29,464 nucleotides of DNA from Syntrophaceae bacterium UBA2188 (lineage in GTDB: Bacteria > Desulfobacterota > BSN033 > UBA1163): assembly GCA_002327985.1 (NCBI GenBank), contig DCVM01000025.1:20940-50403 (forward strand), in the 5' to 3' direction. Of the stretch, positions 22,657 through 29,464 are shown piece by piece (within the stretch, counting starts at the first letter, position 1; the number at the start of each line of letters is the position of its first letter). The position numbers and the translations under genes were made by a program. The notes below the pieces were generated by a model that was given only the letters and a program-made list of their open reading frames with translations, was not told where the DNA came from and searched no databases.

Positions 22657-22700
22657 TTCGGGTTTCGCCTGCCTGCCGGTAGGCAGGTGCTTCGGGTTTC
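22657..22700. repeat. Palindrome flanked by a 10-bp direct repeat
   Basis: TTCGGGTTTC occurs at 22657-22666 and 22691-22700 and brackets a 24-base unit with CCTGCCT/AGGCAGG arms around GCCGGT. This looks like a small insertion with target-site duplication. Confidence 0.6.
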
Positions 22701-22715
22701 TCCTTAGGAAAGGAG
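22700..22715 (+). promoter_or_regulatory. Hairpin holding the bactofilin ribosome binding site
   Basis: CTCCTT at 22700-22705 pairs with AAGGAG at 22710-22715 over a 4-base loop. The 3' arm is the Shine-Dalgarno sequence for the ATG at 22721, so the stem would mask it until opened. Confidence 0.45.
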
Positions 22716-22720
22716 TCCCC

Positions 22721-23161
22721 ATGTCAGCAGGAAAATCAATGTTCTCTAAAAGCAGCCTCCCCCCTCCACCTACCTCTGAGCAAATCAGCGCTTATCTGGG
22801 TAAAGAGACTTTCTTTGAAGGGAAGATGACTTTTGAAGGCGTATTTCGTCTGGATGGGAAATTTGAAGGAGAGATCTTCGAAAGCGGAACATTAATTGTG
22901 GGTGAAACAGCTATCATCAAAGGGAAAATTGGAATCGACACAATCATCATCAATGGTATGGTGGAAGGAAGTGTCTATGCTAAAACCCGTGTGGAGATCC
23001 ACCCCACCGGGAAAATCTACGGGAACCTGTTCACCCCAATTCTTACCGTCAATGAGGGTGGAATTTTAGAAGGCCACTGCAAAATGGAGGGAGAAGTTGA
23101 CAAAAAAGGGAAGGACCTGGATCTACTTTCTCAAAATGCAGACCACATTTTAACTATTTGA
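22721..23161 (+). CDS. Bactofilin (polymer-forming cytoskeletal protein)
   Basis: 146 residues. A flexible N-terminus (MSAGKSMFSKSSLPPPPTSEQ) is followed by the bactofilin/DUF583 right-handed beta-helix core at about 25-130: a turn every few residues with GKMTFEGVFRLDGKFEGEI, GTLIVGETAIIKGKIGIDTIIINGMVEGSVYAKTRVEIHPTGKIYGNL. Bactofilins form nucleotide-independent filaments on the membrane and can organise cell-wall enzymes, or, in Myxococcus, the ParAB system at subpolar sites. Its place right after parAB fits the latter kind of role here. The ribosome site is inside a small hairpin. I give no symbol because bac genes have several paralogues. Confidence 0.93.
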   Translation: MSAGKSMFSKSSLPPPPTSEQISAYLGKETFFEGKMTFEGVFRLDGKFEGEIFESGTLIVGETAIIKGKIGIDTIIINGMVEGSVYAKTRVEIHPTGKIYGNLFTPILTVNEGGILEGHCKMEGEVDKKGKDLDLLSQNADHILTI

Positions 23162-23182
23162 AATCATTAAATTAAAAAAATA

Positions 23183-23210
23183 TTGACAACGTGTTGGATT
23201 CATGTTAACT
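23183..23210 (+). promoter_or_regulatory. Possible ATP synthase operon promoter
   Basis: TTGACA at 23183-23188 is exact; the -10 candidate after 16 bases is TTAACT at 23205-23210 (3 of 6), so the match is one-sided. It lies in the 72-base gap before atpZ, the first gene of the run. Confidence 0.45.
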
Positions 23211-23233
23211 AATTCGCATTTTGCTGCTCCCTA

Positions 23234-23464
23234 ATGTCTTCCGATCAAAAACAAAAGGGAACCTTTGGCGAATGGATGCGCTATGCCAATATTGGCGTAG
23301 AAATGATGGCGTCGGTCTTGATCGGGGCATTTGGCGGATATGGTTTGGATTATCTGTTCCATACCAAACCCTGGCTAATGATCCTTGGTTTTATCTTCGG
23401 TTCAGCAGCCGGCTTTCGTAGCCTATTTCGACTCTTAGAACAAGAAAATAAGAAAAAGGGTTAG
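23234..23464 (+). CDS. atpZ: AtpZ-like F1F0 ATP synthase accessory protein
   Basis: 76 residues. Two predicted membrane helices (IGVEMMASVLIGAFGGYGLDYLF and PWLMILGFIFGSAAGFRSLFRLL) match the small AtpZ/ATPase_gene1 family that precedes ATP synthase genes. Members are linked to assembly of the c-ring or, together with AtpI, to Mg2+/Ca2+ movement; the role is not settled. The start ATG lacks a clear Shine-Dalgarno (GCTGCTCCCTA upstream), so translation may begin weakly, perhaps on a nearly leaderless message from the promoter at 23183. One base separates it from the next gene. Confidence 0.85.
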   Translation: MSSDQKQKGTFGEWMRYANIGVEMMASVLIGAFGGYGLDYLFHTKPWLMILGFIFGSAAGFRSLFRLLEQENKKKG

Positions 23465-23465
23465 A

Positions 23466-23777
23466 ATGAATCCCATTCTTCTGGGAATAATGATCGGGGT
23501 GGTTTTGGCGCTGCTCAATTTCATAGCTTCGGGTTTTTATTCTTCCAGGATCGTCACACAATCCAAGATGACCTCCGTTGTCCTTGTCCTTTTAGGATTT
23601 ATTGGCCGATTGACGATGATCGGTATCATTTTCTACGGTCTTACAAAAGTGAAGTGGATTCATTTTCAGGCCTCTCTGATCACCTTTGTCATTTTTTTTA
23701 CACTTTGCGCCATATGGAAGGCGACCCGGGTCTACCGGGAGGCAAAACCCTTGGTCAAACAACAAACTGAGATGTGA
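23466..23777 (+). CDS. atpI: ATP synthase subunit I (AtpI family)
   Basis: 103 residues with three to four membrane helices: PILLGIMIGVVLALLNFIASGFY, SVVLVLLGFIGRLTMIGIIFYGL, FQASLITFVIFFTLCAIW, then a basic cytoplasmic tail. Family members assist assembly of the c-ring and are encoded just ahead of atpB, as here. It starts one base after the atpZ stop and ends 10 bases before atpB, so it is certainly in the operon. Sequence conservation in this family is low; the assignment rests on topology and position. Confidence 0.85.
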   Translation: MNPILLGIMIGVVLALLNFIASGFYSSRIVTQSKMTSVVLVLLGFIGRLTMIGIIFYGLTKVKWIHFQASLITFVIFFTLCAIWKATRVYREAKPLVKQQTEM

Positions 23778-23787
23778 GGAAAAAATT

Positions 23788-24558
23788 ATGAACTTGATGG
23801 AACATCTCCAACCCCATGTGATCATCCCGTTAAAAATTGGTGGTCTTGACGTTTCCATCACCAATGCGGTGATCATGATGTGGATTGCGTGTATTCTGGT
23901 CTTTTTAACCCTCACCTTGGCGGGCCGCATTGGGCGACTCATCCCAAGAGGACTGCAGAATTTAATGGAATCGCTGGTCAGTTTTGTAAGACAAAGCCTG
24001 ATCCATGAGATTCTGGGCGAAGAAGGGATGAAATGGTTTCCCTTTATCGCCACCCTCTTCTTTTTCATCCTCTTCTGCAACCTTCTTGGGCTCGTTCCAA
24101 TACCTAAGATAGGGTTCACCGCCACTTCTAACATCAATGTAACGGCCTCTCTCGCAGTAGTGGTTTTTATCTGTACCCAAAGTGCAGGAATTATCAAACA
24201 CGGTCTGGTAGGATATGGCAAGACCTTTGTTCCCAAAGGGATGCCCCGTGGCATCATGGGAGGGATCCTCATTGGTTTTATGATCATTGTGGAAATCATC
24301 AGTCAACTGGCTAGACCTTTTTCTCTTGCCGTCCGGCTCTTTGCAAACATGACCGCGGGGCATATGGTGATCCTGGTTTTCATTTCCATGATTTTCATGT
24401 TTCAAGGTGTCATCGCAAAAATCTTTGTCACCCCTATGTCAGTAGTCATGGCAGTGGTCATGATGGCTTTTGAAATCTTCGTTTCTCTATTGCAGGCATT
24501 TATCTTTGCTATTTTGGCCTCAATCTACATTAGTCTTTCAGTCCACCCAGAACACTAA
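23788..24558 (+). CDS. atpB: ATP synthase F0 subunit a
   Basis: 256 residues from the ATG at 23788 (GAGGAAAAAATT before it); the frame is open further upstream but that part overlaps atpI and is not conserved. It is an integral membrane protein that forms the proton half-channels against the c-ring. The essential arginine is in LARPFSLAVRLFANMTAGH (equivalent to E. coli Arg210), and the helices FPFIATLFFFILFCNLLGLVPIP and MGGILIGFMIIVEII are typical. The C-terminus is FAILASIYISLSVHPEH. Complete and ordinary. Confidence 0.96.
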   Translation: MNLMEHLQPHVIIPLKIGGLDVSITNAVIMMWIACILVFLTLTLAGRIGRLIPRGLQNLMESLVSFVRQSLIHEILGEEGMKWFPFIATLFFFILFCNLLGLVPIPKIGFTATSNINVTASLAVVVFICTQSAGIIKHGLVGYGKTFVPKGMPRGIMGGILIGFMIIVEIISQLARPFSLAVRLFANMTAGHMVILVFISMIFMFQGVIAKIFVTPMSVVMAVVMMAFEIFVSLLQAFIFAILASIYISLSVHPEH

Positions 24559-24567
24559 CCCCCCCAT

Positions 24568-24588
24568 CCTTCCTCTTTGAGGGGAAGG
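24568..24588. other. Hairpin in the atpB-atpE gap
   Basis: CCTTCCTC (from 24568) pairs with GAGGGGAAGG (to 24588) with a two-base bulge. It is not followed by T's, so it is more likely an mRNA stability or processing stem that raises atpE yield than a terminator. Confidence 0.4.
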
Positions 24589-24626
24589 AAGGGAAGAAGG
24601 GGCAACTCAAAAAGAGGAGGATACAA

Positions 24627-24866
24627 ATGGAAGGTTTGGCTCAATTGGTCCCTGGCTTTGCAAAATTAGGTGGAGGGTTAAGTATCGGGTTAGGAGCCCT
24701 TGGAACTGGAATCGGCATGGGAATCCTGGTGGGTAAAGCCCTGGAAGGGATGGCCCGGCAGCCTGAATCCGCAGGATTGCTTCGAACCACCATGTTTATC
24801 GGGGTGGCATTTGTCGAAGCATTGGCCCTTTATGCCCTGGTCATCACTTTCTTGTTGATTTTCTAA
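24627..24866 (+). CDS. atpE: ATP synthase F0 subunit c
   Basis: 79 residues in two hydrophobic helices joined by the polar loop ALEGMARQPE, which contacts F1. The ion-binding carboxylate is Glu64 in AFVEALALYALVI. Sodium-type rotors have Gln at the position of Met31 and Ser right after the Glu; here these are Met31 and Ala65, so proton coupling is expected. The strong ribosome site GAGGAGG at 24613-24619 agrees with the need for many copies. A 129-base gap follows before atpF with no gene or obvious signal. Confidence 0.96.
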   Translation: MEGLAQLVPGFAKLGGGLSIGLGALGTGIGMGILVGKALEGMARQPESAGLLRTTMFIGVAFVEALALYALVITFLLIF

Positions 24867-24995
24867 TCATCTCTTTACTCAACAATCTTAAAGGTGAGAG
24901 GCATTGGGCTTGGACTTCATGTCGAAACTTTACTACCCTGCCGACGGTTTGAAAGAATCGAGGCAGAAACGAGGTGAATAGAGAGGGAGTCAAAT

Positions 24996-25490
24996 ATGTT
25001 TAAAGCAGAACCTGGATTGATTATATGGACCCTTATCTCTTTCTTCCTCCTTCTCGCCCTTTTATCGAAAGTGGCCTATCCACATATCCTTAAAGGGATG
25101 AAGAAGAGAGAGGAGACCATTAAGCAACAACTGGAAGAGGCCCAAAAGACAAAAAAGGAGGCCGAGAATATCTTAGAAGATTATAGACGCCAGCTCGCCG
25201 AGGCTCGCTCCGAAGCCCAGAAAATCATCAATGAAGGAAAATCATTGGGTGAGAACATGCGGAAGGAGATCGTCCAGAAAGCCCAGGCGGAATCCAACCA
25301 GATTGTCAAAAGGGCCCAGGAAGAGATCGAGCTTCAAAAACAAAAGGCCATCCTCGAACTCCAGGAGAAGATCGCCGATCTCTCCATCATGGCGGCCACG
25401 AAGATCATCAATAAATCTCTCAATACAGAAGATAACCGCCGCCTGGTGGAGGAGTACGTCTCTAAGGTAGGTGAACGCTATGGCAAGTGA
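24996..25490 (+). CDS. atpF: ATP synthase F0 subunit b
   Basis: 164 residues. One N-terminal membrane helix (LIIWTLISFFLLLALLSKVAYPHIL) and a long charged alpha-helix rich in Lys, Glu, Gln and Ala (about 33-155) that dimerises as the peripheral stator stalk. Only one b gene is present, so a homodimer is expected, unlike lineages that have b and b'. The start follows GAGAGGGAG. It overlaps atpH by 11 bases. Confidence 0.95.
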   Translation: MFKAEPGLIIWTLISFFLLLALLSKVAYPHILKGMKKREETIKQQLEEAQKTKKEAENILEDYRRQLAEARSEAQKIINEGKSLGENMRKEIVQKAQAESNQIVKRAQEEIELQKQKAILELQEKIADLSIMAATKIINKSLNTEDNRRLVEEYVSKVGERYGK

Positions 25491-26022
25491 TCCATTGGTA
25501 AAGTCCTATGCGGAGGCTCTCTTCCAGGTAGCCCGTGCTGAGGAGATGCTGGACCGGGTAGAGGAGGAATTGACCCGACTGAAGAGATCCTTGGATTCAA
25601 ATTCAGAGCTGAGGGAGTTTCTAAGCAACCCCCAGATTTCCTCCGATGGGAAGAAAAGTGCCATCTTTGAGATTTTTGGTGGAAAGATCTCTCCGATCAC
25701 GCTTCATTGGATCAACATGGTGGTTGATCAAGGAAGACAAAGGAGGTTCCAGGCGATCATCGAAGCCTTCCTCACATTAACTGAAGATGCCCGTGATAAG
25801 GTGACTGCAGAGGTGATTACTTCGATCCCTCTTCCAGAAGATCTGGCAAACCGTCTTGAGCAGGAGCTCTCCAAAATCACCAAGAAACGAGTCTTCCTCA
25901 AACCGATGGTCGACGATTCAATCCTGGGTGGGGTAATTGTCAAGATCGAAAATAAGGTGATCGATGGAAGTGTTAAACATCAACTCGAAGAGATTAAGAA
26001 TGAAATGATCAAAACTGCTTAA
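25480..26022 (+). CDS. atpH: ATP synthase F1 subunit delta
   Basis: 180 residues from the ATG at 25480, giving MASDPLVKSYAEALFQVARAEE; a GTG at 25471 in frame is less likely. The N-terminal helical bundle with YAEALFQVA and the C-terminal part with VTAEVITSIPLPEDLANRLEQELSKITKKRVFLKPMVDDSILGGVIVKIENKVIDGSVKHQLEEI are typical of the OSCP/delta family, which joins the stator stalk to the top of the alpha-beta hexamer. It ends 18 bases before atpA. Confidence 0.95.
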   Translation: MASDPLVKSYAEALFQVARAEEMLDRVEEELTRLKRSLDSNSELREFLSNPQISSDGKKSAIFEIFGGKISPITLHWINMVVDQGRQRRFQAIIEAFLTLTEDARDKVTAEVITSIPLPEDLANRLEQELSKITKKRVFLKPMVDDSILGGVIVKIENKVIDGSVKHQLEEIKNEMIKTA

Positions 26023-26040
26023 CCAAAAGGAGTTCAGACC

Positions 26041-27558
26041 GTGGAACTGAAGATCAATCCAGAAGAAATATCAGCGATTCTAAAACGACATATCGAACAA
26101 TATCAGGTCAAGATGGAAATGGAGGAGGTGGGCGAGATCATCGAGGCCGGCGACGGGATTGCAAGGATCAAAGGTCTTCCTAGTTGTATGTCGGCTGAGA
26201 TGCTCGAATTTCCAGAAGGAATCTATGGGATGGCCCTCAACCTCGAAGAGGACCAGATCGGAGCCATGATTCTTGGCGATATCGCCCACATCGAACAAGG
26301 GGACCCGGTCAGGAGAACCGGTAAAGTGCTCTCCGTCCCGGTAGGCGATGCTTTGGTCGGAAGGATTGTCAATGCCGTGGGCCAGCCCATTGATGGAAAA
26401 GGTCCTATCCATACTGATAAACTCCGTTTGATCGAAGGCGTAGCTCCCAACGTCATCGAAAGACAGCCTGTGAAGGAACCCCTTCAGACGGGATTGAAAT
26501 GTATTGACTCCATGATTCCTATTGGAAGAGGTCAACGAGAATTGATCATCGGTGACCGCCAGACCGGAAAGACAGCCATTGCCGTGGATACGATCCTCAA
26601 CCAAAAGGGAGGGGATGTCTTCTGTATTTATGTCGCCATCGGGCAGAAGCAATCGACCGTGGCTGCCGTCGTTAATACGTTTCAGGAGTTTGGAGCAATG
26701 GAGTATACGACGGTCGTCGCTGCAACAGCCAGTGACCCGGCACCCATGCAATATGTCGCTCCCTATGCAGGATGCGCCATGGGAGAAGAATTTAGGGATA
26801 CCAAACGCCATGCCCTGGTTATTTACGACGACCTCTGGAAGCATGCCGTAGCTTATCGACAAGTCTCCCTGCTCTTAAGAAGACCCCCTGGACGAGAGGC
26901 TTTCCCAGGCGACATCTTCAATCTCCATTCAAGGTTGCTCGAAAGAGCTGCAAAACTGAATGATGAGAAGGGAGGAGGGTCTCTCACGGCTCTGCCCATC
27001 GTGGAAACTCAAGCAGGGGATTACTCAGCTTATATTCCTACGAATGTCATTTCGATAACCGATGGTCAGATCTATCTCGAAACGGATCTTTTCTATGCTG
27101 GAGTTCGACCCGCGGTCTCAGTGGGTCTCTCTGTTTCCCGTGTGGGTGGAAATGCGCAGATCAAAGCCATGAAGAAGGTAGCGGGAATGCTCAGGCTCGA
27201 CCTGGCCCAGTATCGAGAACTTGTTACCTTTGCCAAATTCGGCTCTGAATTGGACAAGGCAACTCAAGCTCAGATTACCCGTGGAGAACGTCTCGTGGAG
27301 GTCTTAAAACAACCGCAATACGTTCCGATGCCGGTCGAAGATCAGATTATGATCATCTTTGTGGGAGAGAACGGTTATCTCGACGATCTTCCCGTAGATA
27401 AGGTAAAAGACTTTGAAGCAGGTTTCTATCCTTTTATCCGGGAAAAATATCCTCAGATTCCTGAAGGGATTCGGAAGCAAAGGGAGCTTCCGGAGGAACT
27501 TTCAAAACTGCTCCATCAGGCAGCCCAAGAGTATAAAAAGAATTTCATAACGACATGA
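26041..27558 (+). CDS. atpA: ATP synthase F1 subunit alpha
   Basis: 505 residues with a GTG start at 26041 after AAAGGAG. Non-catalytic nucleotide-binding subunit: P-loop GDRQTGKT at about 171-178, KQSTVAAVV, and LLLRRPPGREAFPGDIFNLHSRLLERAAKL with the arginine finger region (VSVGLSVSRVGGNAQIKAMKK). Two normally conserved places differ: the DDLSKHA loop reads DDLWKHA, and DVFYLHSR reads DIFNLHSR. The rest is standard, and the enzyme is expected to be functional. It is followed by a repeat-bearing 114-base gap before atpG, which is unusual for this operon. Confidence 0.97.
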   Translation: MELKINPEEISAILKRHIEQYQVKMEMEEVGEIIEAGDGIARIKGLPSCMSAEMLEFPEGIYGMALNLEEDQIGAMILGDIAHIEQGDPVRRTGKVLSVPVGDALVGRIVNAVGQPIDGKGPIHTDKLRLIEGVAPNVIERQPVKEPLQTGLKCIDSMIPIGRGQRELIIGDRQTGKTAIAVDTILNQKGGDVFCIYVAIGQKQSTVAAVVNTFQEFGAMEYTTVVAATASDPAPMQYVAPYAGCAMGEEFRDTKRHALVIYDDLWKHAVAYRQVSLLLRRPPGREAFPGDIFNLHSRLLERAAKLNDEKGGGSLTALPIVETQAGDYSAYIPTNVISITDGQIYLETDLFYAGVRPAVSVGLSVSRVGGNAQIKAMKKVAGMLRLDLAQYRELVTFAKFGSELDKATQAQITRGERLVEVLKQPQYVPMPVEDQIMIIFVGENGYLDDLPVDKVKDFEAGFYPFIREKYPQIPEGIRKQRELPEELSKLLHQAAQEYKKNFITT

Positions 27559-27560
27559 GA

Positions 27561-27656
27561 CCTGGAATAATGGAATTATGGAATATTGAAATGATGATTG
27601 AAATTTGTTTCAAGAAAAAAACCATTGTTCCAGGTTTCCAACATTCCATTCTTCCA
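27561..27656. repeat. Inverted-repeat element between atpA and atpG
   Basis: CCTGGAATAATGG (27561-27573) pairs with CCATTGTTCCAGG (27622-27634) at 12 of 13 bases, and the TGGAATTATGGAATATTG region (27571-27591) pairs imperfectly with 27635-27656. The sequence is built from TGGAAT-like units and starts 2 bases after the atpA stop. No T run is present, so read-through to atpG is expected. Confidence 0.6.
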
Positions 27657-27672
27657 TCGGGGTTGTAGGAAG

Positions 27673-28554
27673 ATGCTTGGAACGAAAGAGATCAGGCGAA
27701 GGATTCGAAGTGTCATCAGTATTCAGCAGATCACCCGCGCCATGCAGATGATTGCTGTCTCCCGCCACAAACGGGCTGAGGATCGACTCCGTTCTGCAAG
27801 GCCTTACGCCCAGAAGATCCGGGAATTTATGGAAACCCTTGCTCCCTCTCTTTCTTCAATCCGCCATCCCTTACTTGTCAAGCGTGAAATCCATAAGATT
27901 GGTCTTGTCCTGATCACTGCAGACAAGGGACTCTGCGGCGGTTATAATGCCAATGTCATCAATCATGCTCAAAAATTCTTAGAGCAATCTTCTGACAAGG
28001 AACTCCACCTTATCCTCGTCGGAAGAAAAGGGTATGACTTTTACAGAAGAAAAAAATATTCCATTGACCACACCCTCCTCCAAATCTCAAAGGACATCTC
28101 CCTCGAAGAGGTGAAGGAGATTTCCGGGGTGGTCATCAAAGGTTTTGAGGAAGGACGTTACGATGAGGTGGACTTGATCTACACCCGCTATTTCTCTGCC
28201 ATGAATACACGACCCACGACAATGAAGCTATTGCCCCTTGAGAAATCAGAAGTTCTTAAAACAGAGGGCGGTATTAAAGGAGAACCCCTTTTCGAACCCG
28301 ACCCAGAAGAGATTATGTCTCTTCTACTTCCAAAATACCTTGAGGCTCAGATTTACAACGGTCTGGTTGAGTCTGTGGCGAGTGAGCAAGGGGCCCGGAT
28401 GGTGTCAATGAAGTCAGCCACGGAGAATGCCCAAGAGATGATCTCCTCTCTCACCTTGAGTTACAACAAGGCTCGACAAGCCTCCATCACCAAAGAGCTC
28501 TTGGAGGTGACAACGGGAGCAGAGGCTCTCCGGTATGCCAAGGGAAAAAAGTAA
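27673..28554 (+). CDS. atpG: ATP synthase F1 subunit gamma
   Basis: 293 residues from the ATG at 27673, which gives the conserved MLGTKEIRRRIRSVISIQQITRAMQMIAVSR; an ATG at 27598 in frame would add repeat-derived residues and is rejected. AGGA precedes the chosen start. The rotor shaft helices are the N-terminus above and the C-terminal ENAQEMISSLTLSYNKARQASITKELLEVTTGAEAL, and the middle domain has LITADKGLCGGYNANV. Complete. Confidence 0.96.
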   Translation: MLGTKEIRRRIRSVISIQQITRAMQMIAVSRHKRAEDRLRSARPYAQKIREFMETLAPSLSSIRHPLLVKREIHKIGLVLITADKGLCGGYNANVINHAQKFLEQSSDKELHLILVGRKGYDFYRRKKYSIDHTLLQISKDISLEEVKEISGVVIKGFEEGRYDEVDLIYTRYFSAMNTRPTTMKLLPLEKSEVLKTEGGIKGEPLFEPDPEEIMSLLLPKYLEAQIYNGLVESVASEQGARMVSMKSATENAQEMISSLTLSYNKARQASITKELLEVTTGAEALRYAKGKK

Positions 28555-28569
28555 AATAGTATGTCGTTT

Positions 28570-28592
28570 ATGGGTTACGAAGCTCGTCCCAT
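28570..28592. other. Hairpin in the atpG-atpD gap
   Basis: ATGGG-TT-ACGA pairs with TCGT-CCCAT over a 3-base loop, 9 pairs with a 2-base bulge. No T run follows. Part of the 178-base gap that separates atpG and atpD. Confidence 0.45.
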
Positions 28593-28668
28593 TCATCGTT
28601 TATCTTCGATAGCAAGGTTAAAAGGGTTACGGTTAAATAAATAGAAATGAATAACGTTACCTTTCAAC

Positions 28669-28693
28669 GAAACGGGCATCGTCACCCTCACCT
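28669..28693. repeat. 25-bp motif shared with the radA upstream gap
   Basis: Matches 16665-16689 at 21 of 25 positions (core AAACGGGCATC, then CCCT and ACCT). It lies 40 bases before the atpD start. It is probably an arm of the same degenerate interspersed repeat family. Confidence 0.5.
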
Positions 28694-28732
28694 TTAAACG
28701 ACTGACGTTTATTAAAACAAGGAGGTAGGACA

Positions 28733-29464
28733 TTGAAGGTTGGAAAAGTGCTCAGAGTTATTGGTCCCGTAGTGGATGTGGAGTTCTTTGCTGAAGAATT
28801 ACCTGCCTTATACAATGCGATTCGAATTGACAGACCGGATGGAACGAAATTGATTGTCGAAGTGTCCCAATATCTCGGTGAGAACGTGGTGCGTTGTGTG
28901 GCAATGTCCACAACCGATGGATTGGTCCGTGGAATGGATTCAGTGGATACTGGAGAGCCAATCACCATGCCTGTAGGAAGAGAAACTCTGGGAAGGGTCT
29001 TCAATCTTCTGGGAGAGCCGATTGATAAATTAGGCGACTGCCCTACAAAGAAACGATACCCCATCCACCGTCCCCCACCCCCTTTTGAAGAGCAGGTCCC
29101 TTCGAACCAAGTCTTTGAAACAGGTCTCAAGGTCATTGACCTTCTTGAGCCTTATGCCAAGGGTGGAAAAGTTGGCCTCTTTGGTGGTGCAGGAGTTGGA
29201 AAGACCGTTTTGATCATGGAGTTGATTCGAAACATTGCGACTGAGCACGGAGGGTTCTCTGTTTTTGGCGGTGTGGGTGAAAGGACCCGGGAAGGAAACG
29301 ACCTCTGGCTTGAGATGAAAGCATCCGGTGTTATTGAAAAGACTGTTCTTGTCTTCGGCCAGATGAATGAACCACCTGGAGCAAGGCTTCGGATTGGTCT
29401 CTCCGCCCTCACCCAGGCAGAATATTTCCGGGATGAAGAGGGCCAGGACGTGCTTCTCTTCATC
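28733..29464 (+). CDS. atpD: ATP synthase F1 subunit beta, N-terminal 244 residues
   Basis: The start is a TTG at 28733, 7 bases after AGGAGG (28720-28725); it gives KVGKVLRVIGPVVDVEFF right after the initiator, the normal beta N-terminus, and no ATG upstream in frame is suitable. Visible are the beta-barrel domain, the catalytic P-loop GGAGVGKT at 151-158, and GGVGERTREGNDLW with the catalytic Glu/Arg region, then QMNEPPGARLRIGLSALTQAEYFRDEEGQDVLLFI, where the window ends. The rest of atpD and atpC should follow outside. Catalytic subunit of ATP synthase. Confidence 0.97.
   Translation, partial: MKVGKVLRVIGPVVDVEFFAEELPALYNAIRIDRPDGTKLIVEVSQYLGENVVRCVAMSTTDGLVRGMDSVDTGEPITMPVGRETLGRVFNLLGEPIDKLGDCPTKKRYPIHRPPPPFEEQVPSNQVFETGLKVIDLLEPYAKGGKVGLFGGAGVGKTVLIMELIRNIATEHGGFSVFGGVGERTREGNDLWLEMKASGVIEKTVLVFGQMNEPPGARLRIGLSALTQAEYFRDEEGQDVLLFI

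Noticed and set aside
23686..23787. N-terminal extension of atpB
   Set aside because: It overlaps atpI, has a composition unlike subunit a, and the ATG at 23788 has the proper ribosome site.
23592..24299. 235-codon open frame on the - strand across atpI/atpB
   Set aside because: It is opposite two membrane protein genes, and its Met/Ile/Lys-rich translation looks like no known family.
26080..26862. 260-codon open frame on the - strand inside atpA
   Set aside because: Opposite highly conserved atpA sequence; no start signal and no domain.
27598..27672. Upstream ATG start for atpG
   Set aside because: The extra 25 codons come from the inverted repeat; the conserved gamma N-terminus starts at 27673 after AGGA.

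Overview
The window reads as a stretch of chromosome from a Gram-negative bacterium of the Deltaproteobacteria/Desulfobacterota type. Four things point there. There is an AhbD-type radical SAM heme synthase next to hemB, which is the siroheme-dependent heme route of sulfate reducers and relatives. One Ser/Thr kinase carries the HRDVSPQN catalytic loop that is common in myxobacteria and relatives. There are DUF4124 and DUF4197 exported proteins. Finally, the order rsmG-parA-parB-bactofilin-ATP synthase resembles origin-proximal regions of that group. The exact lineage cannot be fixed from the sequence, and a related phylum such as Nitrospirota is not excluded. Nearly all the DNA is housekeeping or signalling. 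I see no phage, transposase, CRISPR array, rRNA or tRNA.

Layout: (1) 1-5210 is a Ser/Thr phosphorylation module on the + strand: a PP2C phosphatase (cut at the left edge), a tail-anchored kinase, a membrane-spanning trypsin-like protease fused to an FHA domain, and a second kinase with a HEAT-like domain beyond its membrane segment. (2) 5387-9850 is a tightly overlapping run: hemB, ahbD, a HAMP histidine kinase and a REC-GGDEF regulator, which links heme synthesis to two-component/c-di-GMP signalling. (3) 10152-16540 holds polA and a DUF4124 protein on the + strand, and on the - strand radA followed by a TPR protein with a PgaB-C/GH153-like domain. (4) 16869-19538 holds a YjgR/DUF853 HerA-like ATPase, a small exported protein, and a convergent DUF4197 lipoprotein-sized exported protein. 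(5) 19871-23161 holds rsmG, parA, parB and a bactofilin. (6) 23234 to the right edge is an almost complete F-type ATP synthase operon, atpZ-atpI-atpB-E-F-H-A-G-D, with atpD cut by the window end. The c subunit has the residues expected of a proton-driven rotor.

The most unusual DNA is between the genes. A 198-bp sequence made of about five hairpins is present twice with no difference that I can find (9896-10093 and 22319-22516); the second copy supplies the stop codon of parB. Several other dyad-rich elements sit in gaps: before parA, before the bactofilin, between radA and the HerA-like gene, and in the atpA-atpG and atpG-atpD gaps. One 25-bp motif is shared between two of them. A clean intrinsic terminator at 19759-19788 has no visible gene upstream of it on its strand and may end a small RNA or leader.

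The candidate for a less-described system is the 1-5210 module. All of its members are membrane-anchored, with phospho-Thr writer, eraser and FHA reader domains facing the cytoplasm and a protease and a HEAT-like domain facing the periplasm. This suggests a transmembrane relay between periplasmic protein quality and Thr phosphorylation; that role is inference.
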